Origin: DASWHF01 sp036393295
Lineage (GTDB): Bacteria; Pseudomonadota; Gammaproteobacteria; Acidiferrobacterales; UBA6901
Length of the DNA: 23,872 nt
Assembly: GCA_036393295.1 (NCBI GenBank)
Contig: DASWHF010000041.1
Location: 1 to 23,872 of the forward strand
Direction: 5' to 3'
Position 1 is the first letter of the stretch; each line of letters opens with the position of its first letter. The notes below the pieces were generated by a model. It saw nothing but the letters and a program-made list of their open reading frames with translations, did not search any database and was not told the DNA's origin. Position numbers and translations under genes: made by a program. Of this stretch, positions 7,864 to 14,867 are shown in pieces.

Positions 7864-9066
7864 TCACTCCCACACCCGGCCGCGTCCCAGCCGGTTGAGC
7901 CACTGGTCGATCCAGCCCCAGAACTGCTCGCTCGCGCGTTCGTACCAGGGCCGGGCGCGCCATTTCTCGTAGGTCCACTCGATGCAGTCGGCGAAGTCGT
8001 CCTCGAACATCGCCCGCACGCTGTCGGCGAACGCCGCGTCCCGGACACTTTGATTCGCCTCGAGGTTCCAGCGCAGGTTCCAGCGGTCGAGGTTGCTGGA
8101 GCCGATCGACGCCCAGTGATCGCACAGGTTGACCTTGGCGTGCAGCATGCGCGGCTGGTACTCGAAGATGCGCACGCCGGCGCGCAGCAGGCCGGCATAG
8201 TAGCGGCGCCCGGCCTGGCGGACGCCGGGATGGTCGGTGTGCGGTCCGGGCAGCAGCAGGCGCACGTCGGCGCCGCGGCCGGCGGCCTGCCGCAGGGCGC
8301 GCAGGATGCGGCGTGAGGGGACGAAGTAGGCGGTCGCGATCCAGACGCGCCGGCGCGCGCGGTGCACATAACGGATCAGGGCGCGCTTGACCTCCTCGCG
8401 GCGCACGCCGCGGTTGACGTTGACCTGGCCGCGCGCGTTACCCGCCCGGCGCGCCGGCGCGGGCGACAAGTCGAGCGCCGGGCCGCCGTGGCGCGCCCAG
8501 ACCAGCGCGAACAGCTCGCGCCAGTCCGCGACCACCGGACCTTCGATGCGCAACATGGTTTCGCGCCAGCGAGACAGCGGGTGGCGCGGCGGATCGAAGA
8601 CGTCGGATATGCCGGCGCCCCCGACGAAGGCCACCTCGCCGTCCACCAGCAGCAGCTTGCGATGGTTGCGCGCCAGGTTGCGGAACAGCTTGCCGGGGAA
8701 CAGCGGATTGTAGAACACCAGGCGCGCGCCGGTCTCGGTCAGCCGGCGGCGATCGGCGGCCCGCAACGCGCGCGCGCCGAAATCGTCGAACAGCATGTTC
8801 ACCTCGACACCGCGTGTCGCCGCCGCCGACAGCGCCGCGATGAAACGGTCCATGACCGCGCCGGACTCGACCAGATAGATCTCCAGCAGCAGGTAGTGGC
8901 GCGCCGCCCCGATCGCCTCGAGCATGCGCGGATAGAAGCGGTTGCCGTCGATCAGCAGCTCGAAGCGGTTGCCGGCGCGCCACGGAAATCGGTATTTGGT
9001 TCGCCCCCCTGTGTGTGCCGGGTGCCGTGATCCCCCGGTCCGCCGGCCTGCCGGCGTGCCGGTCAC
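7864..9066 (-). CDS. clsB: Cardiolipin synthase B-like phospholipase D
   Basis: 400 aa from a GTG at 9066 whose bases overlap the TGA of the upstream ybhP-like gene (GTGA), implying translational coupling. The frame is open further upstream but there it only shadows that gene. There are two HKD motifs: His135-x-Lys137-x4-Asp142 (NHRKLLLVD) and His309-x-Lys311-x4-Asp316 (LHAKVNLCD), each followed by a GG or GSSN turn. This is the layout of bacterial cardiolipin synthases that join two phospholipids through a phosphohistidine intermediate. The E. coli neighbours ybhP and clsB (ybhO) lie in the same order, supporting ClsB rather than ClsA or ClsC. No N-terminal transmembrane pair is visible, as expected for ClsB. 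Confidence 0.85.
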   Translation of the reverse strand: MTGTPAGRRTGGSRHPAHTGGRTKYRFPWRAGNRFELLIDGNRFYPRMLEAIGAARHYLLLEIYLVESGAVMDRFIAALSAAATRGVEVNMLFDDFGARALRAADRRRLTETGARLVFYNPLFPGKLFRNLARNHRKLLLVDGEVAFVGGAGISDVFDPPRHPLSRWRETMLRIEGPVVADWRELFALVWARHGGPALDLSPAPARRAGNARGQVNVNRGVRREEVKRALIRYVHRARRRVWIATAYFVPSRRILRALRQAAGRGADVRLLLPGPHTDHPGVRQAGRRYYAGLLRAGVRIFEYQPRMLHAKVNLCDHWASIGSSNLDRWNLRWNLEANQSVRDAAFADSVRAMFEDDFADCIEWTYEKWRARPWYERASEQFWGWIDQWLNRLGRGRVWE

Positions 9067-9809
9067 GACAGCTCGAACTCGGCGATCACCGGCAGGTGAT
9101 CGCTGGCCAGACGCGACACGCCCAGACGGCAGGCGCGCGCGTCGAGCGCGCGCACCGGGCCGCGGTAGAAGATCTTGTCCAGGCCGCCGGTCGGCGAGAA
9201 CGCCGGGTAGGTGCGGATCGGCCGGCGGAAGTCGTCGCGGCGGTTGGTCGCGCAGTCGAAGCCGAGGACTTCGGTGAATATCGGCGGCAGCAGGTTGCGC
9301 CAATCGTTGAAATCGCCACCCACCAGGCAGGCCTGGGCGGGGTCGAGGCCGGTGAACTCCTGGGACCGCACCAGCATGCCGACCTGCCGCGCCCGCTCCT
9401 GCGCCGACAGGCCGAGATGCAGATTGAAGACCTCGAGCGGGTGGGCGACGCCGGCGCTGCTCTCGATCTCGATGTGGGTATGCTGGCAGCCGCGGCGCTT
9501 GCGGCTGTCGACGCTGAGGTCGATGTTGCGCTCGCGCCGGATCGGAAAGCGGCTCAGCGTGGCGTTGCCGTAACGCCCCTTGCGCAGCGTGACGTTGTGG
9601 CCGATGGCGTAGTGCGGATAGCCGAGCGCCTGCGCCAGCTCCCGACCCAGGTCGAGCTCACACGAGCGCGGCGCGCCGCAGTCGACTTCCTGCAGCAGCG
9701 CGATGTCGGCGTCGATATGCTCGAGGATGCGCACGATGCGCTCGAGCCGGAAACGACGGTCGACGCCGATAGCGCGGTGTATGTTGTACGACACGATACG
9801 GATGTGCAC
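9063..9809 (-). CDS. ybhP: Endonuclease/exonuclease/phosphatase family protein, YbhP-like
   Basis: 248 aa. The EEP-fold hallmarks are in order: SYNIHRAIG with Asn9, LLQEVD with Glu41, VFNLHLGLSAQER, GGDFNDW with Asp166 and Asn168, and SDHLPVIAEFEL with Asp237 and His238. These are the metal-binding and catalytic positions of DNase I-like phosphoesterases. It is the first gene of a two-gene unit with the clsB-like synthase, as in E. coli, so a phospholipid-related phosphodiesterase role is more likely than DNA cleavage; that is inference from context. No signal peptide is visible. A plausible promoter lies 50-80 nt upstream. Confidence 0.85.
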   Translation of the reverse strand: MHIRIVSYNIHRAIGVDRRFRLERIVRILEHIDADIALLQEVDCGAPRSCELDLGRELAQALGYPHYAIGHNVTLRKGRYGNATLSRFPIRRERNIDLSVDSRKRRGCQHTHIEIESSAGVAHPLEVFNLHLGLSAQERARQVGMLVRSQEFTGLDPAQACLVGGDFNDWRNLLPPIFTEVLGFDCATNRRDDFRRPIRTYPAFSPTGGLDKIFYRGPVRALDARACRLGVSRLASDHLPVIAEFELS

Positions 9810-9859
9810 GGCTGGCCCTCCCCGTCGGCGGGCTGCGTGGATCGCCGCGGGATTTCCCC

Positions 9860-9888
9860 ATTATGGGGCCGCGGCCGATGTTTCCCAA
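9860..9888 (-). promoter_or_regulatory. Sigma70-like promoter for ybhP-clsB
   Basis: Read on the minus strand: -35 TTGGGA (9883-9888), a 17-nt spacer and -10 CATAAT (9860-9865), each matching consensus at four or five of six positions. The -10 ends about 50 nt before the ATG at 9809. This is a sequence match only. Confidence 0.45.
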
Positions 9889-9908
9889 GTGACGCCCGCC
9901 CGGCCGAG

Positions 9909-9932
9909 CCCCGGGCGCGACCGCGCCCGGGG
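9909..9932. repeat. Strong GC hairpin in a divergent promoter region
   Basis: CCCCGGGCGCG (9909-9919) and CGCGCCCGGGG (9922-9932) form an 11-bp perfect stem with a minimal loop. It lies 74 nt before the plus-strand gene at 10007. No T-run follows, so its function, if any, would be as an attenuator-like or insulating structure. Confidence 0.45.
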
Positions 9933-10006
9933 CCCCGTGGGACGGACATCGATGTGCGGAAGGTGTAAGGTCGGGCGAGGCCGGGCCCATTTCACGGAGG
10001 TTATTC

Positions 10007-10747
10007 ATGCTCAAGCGACTGGAAGGCGCAGTCATGATCGTCAACACGCTCATGCCGGTGATCGTAATTCTCGGGATTACGGCCCTGGGCTGGGCATTCG
10101 TGCACACGGTTCGCGAGGCCGCGCGCGACCCGTTGGCGCGGATCGACGCCAGCATCGTGCGCATGGACGCGACCATCGTCGAGGCCAGGCAGGCGGCCGG
10201 CGTGCTGACCTACGCGGTCATCGAGGGTGTGGCCAAGCCGATCAAGGCCACCGCCGACGCCATCGGCGCCATTCCCGCGTCGATACGCATCGATATCCCG
10301 AATATCAAGATCCCGAACGCCCGGTTGCCGATCAAGCCGAATGTCGCGGTAAACGCCCGGGCCGGCATCCCGCCCGTGGACGTGCGCGTCTGGATGACCG
10401 ACCTCAACGTGAGCATGCCGACGATTCCCGGCATCCGGCTGCCGGAGACGCGCATTCCCGGATTGCACGAGGTCAAGAATGCCTTGACCGACGTTTTCGG
10501 CATCTTCGCCCGCGTCGTCGATGTGCTCAAGCAGATCGCCAGCATCGGCACGCTCGGCGAGGAGGTGACCGCGGTGTTGGCCGCGACTGCCGATCTCGTC
10601 ACGGCGGTCAGGGCGTCGACCGTCTGGATCCTGACGGTCGCGAGGGCGCTGTTTTATCTCGGCATCGCCTGGTTTCTGCTGTCCTATGCGATGTGGGCGC
10701 ACAGGCGCCTGCGCATCGGCTGGGCGCTGGTGCGTGGAGTCGGCTGA
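10007..10747 (+). CDS. Doubly membrane-anchored protein with Ile/Pro-rich extended segment
   Basis: 246 aa, family not recognised. GGAGG (9996-10000) six nt before the ATG fixes the start. TM1 lies at about 9-34, then an amphipathic helical stretch (35-85), then a striking Ile/Pro/Val-rich segment (about 88-152) with repeated IP(N)IxIPNxRLPI-like units, then another helical stretch (153-200), TM2 (about 206-229) and a basic tail. The alternating hydrophobic residues and prolines suggest an extended beta or polyproline spacer between two membrane anchors. Both ends would face the same side if the central part is periplasmic. It stands alone, divergent from ybhP-clsB and convergent with the methyltransferase. 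Confidence 0.7.
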   Translation: MLKRLEGAVMIVNTLMPVIVILGITALGWAFVHTVREAARDPLARIDASIVRMDATIVEARQAAGVLTYAVIEGVAKPIKATADAIGAIPASIRIDIPNIKIPNARLPIKPNVAVNARAGIPPVDVRVWMTDLNVSMPTIPGIRLPETRIPGLHEVKNALTDVFGIFARVVDVLKQIASIGTLGEEVTAVLAATADLVTAVRASTVWILTVARALFYLGIAWFLLSYAMWAHRRLRIGWALVRGVG

Positions 10748-10845
10748 CGCGTCGAGTTCGTGTCGGCAGGTATCCGGGGAGAGTGTCGTCGCTTGGCGCC
10801 GGTGCCGCGGGCTCTATGAGTGCCGATGCGCCGGATTGCGCCACG

Positions 10846-11562
10846 CTAAACGCGTCGGGCGAATACCCGGATACTGGGCTTGTGCAGCACCGGCATGAAT
10901 CCCATCACCTGGAATCCGGTGGATTCGAGAAAGCGCCGGATCTGCGTCCGATCGAAGTAGATCAGATGATGCGGCGGGCAGACTTCTTTCCAGGCCAGCA
11001 GATCCTCCGGTACGCGGAAACGGCCGGCGTCCGGCGTGGTGAGGTACAGGATACCGCCCGGCCGGACGAGCTTCGCCAGGGCGTCCGCGAAGCCGTCGAG
11101 CTCGGTCAGGTGCTCGATCATCTCCGAGCACAATACGGCATCGTAGGTTCGTCCTTCCGTTGCGGCGGTCTGGGCGGTGCCGTGCTCGAAGCGGCAATGC
11201 GGATAAGTCTGGCGCGCGTAGTCGATGGCCTCGTCGCTCAGGTCGTAGCCGCTCGCCGTGAAGCCGAGGCGGCGTGCCGCCTCGACGGCGAAGCCGGTAT
11301 TGCAGCCGACGTCCAGGAAGGTCCTGCCGCGCGCGAGCCATCGCAGCGGCAGCAGCCGGCGCCACCAGCGGGCGACCTTGCGCGCGGCATTGCGGACGTT
11401 CTTGACGTTGCCGTGGTAGGCGGCGTAGTAGGCGCCGAGCGCCTCCGGCGTCGGCATGTCGCCGACATGCCGCAGTCCGCAGCCACGGCACGCGACGATG
11501 TGGTAGCTGTTTTTCTCGCCCACCGGAGTGAGGTCGTCGCCGTGACAAAGCGGGCAGGGCAT
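10846..11562 (-). CDS. SAM-dependent methyltransferase with N-terminal zinc-binding Cys pairs
   Basis: 238 aa from the ATG at 11562 (MPCPLCHGDD). An in-frame ATG at 11607 would add 15 low-complexity residues, and neither start has a strong Shine-Dalgarno sequence. The N-terminus carries two Cys pairs (Cys3/Cys6 and Cys25/Cys28), a small zinc ribbon. The Rossmann methyltransferase core follows: FLDVGCNTG (82-90) for SAM binding, Asp107 in GYDLS for the ribose contact, then SEMIEHL and LVRPGGILYLTTP. Such ribbon-plus-methyltransferase proteins are common in sugar or small-molecule methylation. The substrate cannot be told. The gene is in line with the protease pair upstream, with a 122-nt gap, so membership of that operon is uncertain. 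Confidence 0.83.
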   Translation of the reverse strand: MPCPLCHGDDLTPVGEKNSYHIVACRGCGLRHVGDMPTPEALGAYYAAYHGNVKNVRNAARKVARWWRRLLPLRWLARGRTFLDVGCNTGFAVEAARRLGFTASGYDLSDEAIDYARQTYPHCRFEHGTAQTAATEGRTYDAVLCSEMIEHLTELDGFADALAKLVRPGGILYLTTPDAGRFRVPEDLLAWKEVCPPHHLIYFDRTQIRRFLESTGFQVMGFMPVLHKPSIRVFARRV

Positions 11563-11684
11563 TTCCGTGGACTCGGGCTTCGCAGTGCCGGGTGCGCCGG
11601 CAGGCATGGTCGGTGTTCGGGCCGCCGAGGTTAGCAGGCACTGGCGGTGCGGCGCAACGCGCCGCGCCGCGCCGCCCGAGCCCG

Positions 11685-11978
11685 TCATTGCGCCCGCGGC
11701 TGACCGACGACCTCGCTCAGCACCGGATGACCGTCGAGCGAGCGCGGCAGCTGCTCCAGGGTTTCCGGACGCTCGCGGTCCAGGCCGACGACGATCGCCG
11801 GCCGCCCGTCCGGCCCACGGCCGATGCCGACGGAAACGACGCCCGGCAGCTGCATCAGCGCCGGGGCGTGCTTGGCCTTGACCTCTTGTATCGATGCCGG
11901 CACGGCAGGCTCCTTCGCGGGCGGCGATCCGGCCATGCCCAGCAGCAGGACCAGCGCGCCGCTCAGCCAGACTCTCAC
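11685..11978 (-). CDS. Small exported protein resembling the N-terminal domain of the adjacent protease
   Basis: 97 aa with a GTG start overlapping the protease stop codon (GTGA, 11975-11978), so translation is probably coupled. Residues 1-17 form a signal peptide (MRVWLSGALVLLLGMAG). The mature part, VVSVGIGRGPDGRPAIVVGL…RERP…LPRSLDG, aligns with the protease region VVATGVGIKVTAGKPTGEL…RKRP…VPASLDG, sharing V-G-[IV]-G, G-[RK]-P, R-[EK]-RP and P-x-SLDG in order. It is thus a free, exported version of the protease's N-terminal domain. In proteases, separate propeptide-like domains act as folding helpers or inhibitors; either role here is inference. Confidence 0.7.
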   Translation of the reverse strand: MRVWLSGALVLLLGMAGSPPAKEPAVPASIQEVKAKHAPALMQLPGVVSVGIGRGPDGRPAIVVGLDRERPETLEQLPRSLDGHPVLSEVVGQPRAQ

Positions 11979-12973
11979 AAGGTCAGCCCCAGCTCGGCGA
12001 ACACATGCTCGATGCGGTTGATGATCGTGGTGTTGTCGCTGCCGGCGAACAGCAGCCCGACCAGACGGTTGTCATTATCGAACACCGCCGAGCCGCTGTC
12101 ACCGCCCTGGCTCATTGGCCCGGCGAGCAACTGGTCGGTGAACTGCGCGATCTGTCCGGGTCCGTATTGGACGTTGGCGGTCACGTCGATCTGGCTGATC
12201 GCGCCCTGAGTGAACCCCGTGGTGCGCCCGCTTTTCTTGATCGCCATGCCGAGCGTGCCGCTCGTCATCCCCTGGATCCGGCCGACCTCCAGGATGTCGG
12301 GGCTCACGTCCACCGGATTGAGCGGCCGGGCGACGGCGGCGTCGACCCGGTTCTCGCCCGCTTGCGGCCGCACCGCGCGCAGGCGGGTGCCGCTGCCGAT
12401 CATGCCGGCCACGGCGTTGAGCATGCCCGCCGCGGCGTTGCCGATGGCGCAGTCGCTGGGTGAGTCGATGAAATTGATGGTCACGAAGTCGAGCAGGTCG
12501 GCGATGCGGTCGTTGGCGAGCGTGCCGCCGTCGTGCGGTCCGGGTTGCAGGATCGGGTCCCCGCGGGTCGCGGCGTTGCTGTTGGCGAGCACGTGGTTGT
12601 TCGACAGGATGACGACCTCGCCGTTGCGCTTGACCAGGCAGCCGAGCGTGCCGGCGGTGATGTCGCGATGGCCGATGCTCACGCCGCCCGGCGCCGGACG
12701 GTGGCGCGCGGTGCGCGACTGCAGGCTGCGCAGCACGCCGGTCTCGACCACGTCGGTGGCAATGCCGTCGAGGCTGGCCGGCACGCGATCGCGCTCGGTG
12801 AGCTCGGCGAGCGGACGCTTGCGCGTCACCGAGCAGACGATCGACAGCTCACCGGTCGGCTTGCCGGCCGTGACCTTGATGCCGACACCGGTCGCGACCA
12901 CCTGGGCGCGATCCAGCAGCCGGCGATGCGTCTGTTTGAGAACTCCACGAACCGTTTGAATATCGTGCGCCAT
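11975..12973 (-). CDS. Trypsin-like (S1-fold) serine protease
   Basis: 332 aa from the ATG at 12973, chosen for the strong GGGAGG just upstream; the open frame extends 19 residues further without support. Residues 20-80 form an N-terminal alpha/beta domain (VVATGVGIKV…VPASLDG). The chymotrypsin fold follows: His127 in LSNNHVLAN, probable Asp211 in VDAAVARP and Ser293 in GGDSGSAVFD. The pattern ILSNNHVLA…GDPILQPGPHDGG is typical of a bacterial family of small trypsin-like proteins. No signal peptide is visible, unusual for this fold, whereas the overlapping downstream gene does encode one. Substrate unknown. Confidence 0.85.
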   Translation of the reverse strand: MAHDIQTVRGVLKQTHRRLLDRAQVVATGVGIKVTAGKPTGELSIVCSVTRKRPLAELTERDRVPASLDGIATDVVETGVLRSLQSRTARHRPAPGGVSIGHRDITAGTLGCLVKRNGEVVILSNNHVLANSNAATRGDPILQPGPHDGGTLANDRIADLLDFVTINFIDSPSDCAIGNAAAGMLNAVAGMIGSGTRLRAVRPQAGENRVDAAVARPLNPVDVSPDILEVGRIQGMTSGTLGMAIKKSGRTTGFTQGAISQIDVTANVQYGPGQIAQFTDQLLAGPMSQGGDSGSAVFDNDNRLVGLLFAGSDNTTIINRIEHVFAELGLTL

Positions 12974-13139
12974 GTACACCTCCCTGCGGCGTCGGTGCGC
13001 CCCCACCCTTTCCTTGGACACCGGACCCATGTTGCCAGACCCGGCCGGGCGGCGAAACGCGAGGCGACCGGTGGTGATCTACGCACGATCGCAGGCACCG
13101 GGGACGGGGTTTTTGGCTGAAAAAGCCGGGGAATCCGGC

Positions 13140-13181
13140 TTGACCTGGGTCAAGGCCCGGTAGTTCATGAATTACTAATAT
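13140..13181 (+). promoter_or_regulatory. FNR/DNR-type box with class II promoter spacing
   Basis: TTGAC-CTGG-GTCAA (13140-13153) is a perfect palindrome of the CRP/FNR-family type, differing from the TTGAT-N4-ATCAA consensus only in the symmetric C/G pair. Its centre is 13146.5. A class II site centred at -41.5 predicts a start at 13188 and a -10 at 13176-13181, where the sequence reads TAATAT. The downstream gene begins at 13222 after a GGGGG motif. This suggests activation under low oxygen or by nitrogen oxides; the regulator is inferred. Confidence 0.6.
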
Positions 13182-13221
13182 TCACCCATTCCGGCAATCG
13201 AACTTCCGCAAAGGGGGAATC

Positions 13222-13473
13222 ATGAGCAACCTGAACCAGACCAAGGCCCAACGCCTGCGCCGCGTCTTCCGCGCCAACATGCTGCTCGGCGCCGGGGTAT
13301 TCGCGGTGTCGGTCTACCTGATCGTCACCGGCCAGTACGAGAACCTCGCCGCCCGCCTGGCGACCGAGGTCGTCCTGGACCGCTTCGCCATCGGCGGGCT
13401 GCTGTACATCGTGGCGTTCTGGTACCTGGAGATGTTCAGCATCCCGATGCTGTTTCCCGGCCGGCAGCGCTAA
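13222..13473 (+). CDS. Small two-helix membrane protein under a putative FNR-type promoter
   Basis: 83 aa, family not recognised. GGGGG (13213-13217) precedes the ATG. A basic N-terminus (KAQRLRRVFR) is followed by TM1 (about 20-38), a polar loop with GQYENLAARLATEVVLDR, TM2 (about 55-76) and a short basic tail. The positive-inside pattern puts both ends in the cytoplasm. The upstream box hints at expression in anaerobic or denitrifying conditions, so a link to respiratory metabolism is conceivable but unproven. The gene ends 23 nt before a very strong hairpin. Confidence 0.65.
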   Translation: MSNLNQTKAQRLRRVFRANMLLGAGVFAVSVYLIVTGQYENLAARLATEVVLDRFAIGGLLYIVAFWYLEMFSIPMLFPGRQR

Positions 13474-13496
13474 CCACCGAAATGCAAACGGCGTAA

Positions 13497-13558
13497 GCGT
13501 AGGGTGGGGCCCTGCCCCACCGTGCGACATGTAGGTGGGGCAGGGCCCCACCCTACGC
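13497..13558. terminator. Perfect 25-bp inverted repeat, REP-like bidirectional terminator
   Basis: The arms 13497-13521 and 13534-13558 are exact inverted copies (each with the TAGGGTGGGG core) around a 12-nt loop. The repeat lies between two convergent genes, the small membrane protein and the MetA-like gene. GC-rich TAGGGTGGGG palindromes of this type are scattered through many proteobacterial genomes. A role in ending transcription or protecting mRNA ends on both sides is likely. There is no T-run, so classical intrinsic termination is not certain. Confidence 0.65.
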
Positions 13559-13577
13559 TCGTGTGCGGCCGTGCCGT

Positions 13578-14654
13578 TCAGCGACCGGCTTTGAGCCCCA
13601 GCGGATCACGTGGGTCGATGCCGTCCATGAACGGCCGCTTGCGGTCGCTGTTGGTGACCTGGTAGATCCTGCCCACCCAGTTGTTGATCACCGCCTCGGC
13701 CGAGTCGTGCCAGGTGTTGTCGAGGTAGTGCATGATCAGCTCCTCGGGGAACTCCGGCGGCGCGCCGCTCCGGCCGCGCGCGTGCAGCACGCGCTCGCGA
13801 TGCTCGTCGAGGATCGCCGCGGCGGTCTCGGTGAAATAATTCTCCGGGAACGGCGGGTAGTCCGCGCGCTCACCCTTGATGAAGCGCATCACCTCGCGCT
13901 TGTATTCCTTGAGCAGGCTGTTGACGTCGTACTCCGGATGGCCCTGGAAGAACACGATGCGGAAGCGGTCCTCGCTCGCCGCCAGGTGCACGCCGGCCTC
14001 CTGACTTTCGACCAGCACATGCAGCCCGGCGGCCTCGAACTGGGCGCGGCTGATGTCGTTGAAGCGCGAGTGCGGCACGTCGAAGCGCGTGTTGACGCCG
14101 CTCACCAGCGGATGGCGCAGGTCCATCACCCGGTGCGAGTACACCCCCCAGCGCTTGAACCCGAGCGGCCGGCGCGTCTGGTCGTAGCGGAACTGCAGCA
14201 CCGCGTGGGTGGCGAGGCAGGAGCACAGCGTCGAGGTGACGTTCTCGTATGCCCAGTCGATGACCCCGATGAGCGGCTTCCAGAACGGCTCGCGGGCCAG
14301 GTCCGGCTGGGTGATGTTGGCGCCGCTGATGATGAGCGCGTCCAGGCCCTGCTCCTTGAGTTGCTCGAAGGGCTCGTAGTACTCCTTGACGTAAGCGCCC
14401 GCCTCGGCGCTGCGTTTCAGCTCCTTGAGCGTGAATGGGTGCATGTAGAACTGCGCGATCTGGTTGCTCTCGCCGACCAGCCGGAAGAACTGGCGCTCGG
14501 TCGCCGCCAGCGCCGCATCCGGCATCATGTTCAGCAGGCCGATATGCAGCTCGCGGATGTCCTGGTGCAGGGCGACGTCGCGCGGCACCACCGTCTCGCC
14601 CTCGCGGCGCAGGCGCTCGAAGGTCGGCAGCTTGCTGCTGGCGACTAGCGGCAT
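13578..14654 (-). CDS. metA: MetA-type homoserine O-acyltransferase
   Basis: 358 aa, longer than E. coli MetA (309 aa), mostly by internal and C-terminal additions. It belongs to the class I glutamine-amidotransferase-like acyltransferases that activate homoserine in methionine synthesis. Conserved positions are the GLLNMMPDAAL block, the nucleophile Cys146 in STLCSCLATHA (E. coli STLFVCWAVQA) and His239/Glu241 in GHPEYD. SGVNTRFDVPHSRF matches the substrate loop. The residue aligned with E. coli Gly111, which favours succinyl-CoA (Glu there favours acetyl-CoA), is Thr115 here, and the preceding Pro is Asn. The acyl donor is therefore not certain, although this long subfamily is usually labelled a succinyltransferase. 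No MetJ box or SAM riboswitch was seen upstream. Confidence 0.85.
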   Translation of the reverse strand: MPLVASSKLPTFERLRREGETVVPRDVALHQDIRELHIGLLNMMPDAALAATERQFFRLVGESNQIAQFYMHPFTLKELKRSAEAGAYVKEYYEPFEQLKEQGLDALIISGANITQPDLAREPFWKPLIGVIDWAYENVTSTLCSCLATHAVLQFRYDQTRRPLGFKRWGVYSHRVMDLRHPLVSGVNTRFDVPHSRFNDISRAQFEAAGLHVLVESQEAGVHLAASEDRFRIVFFQGHPEYDVNSLLKEYKREVMRFIKGERADYPPFPENYFTETAAAILDEHRERVLHARGRSGAPPEFPEELIMHYLDNTWHDSAEAVINNWVGRIYQVTNSDRKRPFMDGIDPRDPLGLKAGR

Positions 14655-14712
14655 GGCGCGTGACTCCCGTGCTCGTCAAGAGTATTTGCAATCCCAGTAT
14701 GACTCAAAGGCG

Positions 14713-14835
14713 GCCACGGGGGGCACGGGGGGTGCGGGGAGAAATGATTGGTACGGACCAGTAGCAGACCTTCACGCAACGGCACGAATGACTCACCACA
14801 GGAGATCCCCCCGTGTCCTCCGTGTCCCCCGTGGC
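14713..14835. repeat. Imperfect fold-back repeat of CACGGGGG type
   Basis: The left arm (14713-14741), built of GCCACGGGGGG and CACGGGG units, faces the inverted right arm (14801-14835), built of CCCCGTGTCC and CCGTGTCCCCCGTGGC, across about 60 nt. Translations of it give only His-Gly-Gly or Pro-Pro-Cys strings, so no gene is supported. It lies between the P-loop gene and the MetA-like gene, both on the minus strand. Similar CACGGAGG-type strings are common filler repeats in bacterial genomes. Confidence 0.5.
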
Positions 14836-14867
14836 TAATGCCTTTCAGCAGCATGTCCGCCTACCCG

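Noticed and set aside
9067..9303. Upstream extension of the clsB-like frame
   Set aside because: It overlaps the ybhP-like gene entirely and reads as Arg/Pro/Ala-rich out-of-frame translation; the GTGA overlap gives a better start.
14645..14854. Open frame rich in HGGHGG and PPCPPW on the minus strand
   Set aside because: It is only the translation of the fold-back repeat; the amino-acid string mirrors the repeat units and there is no ribosome binding site.
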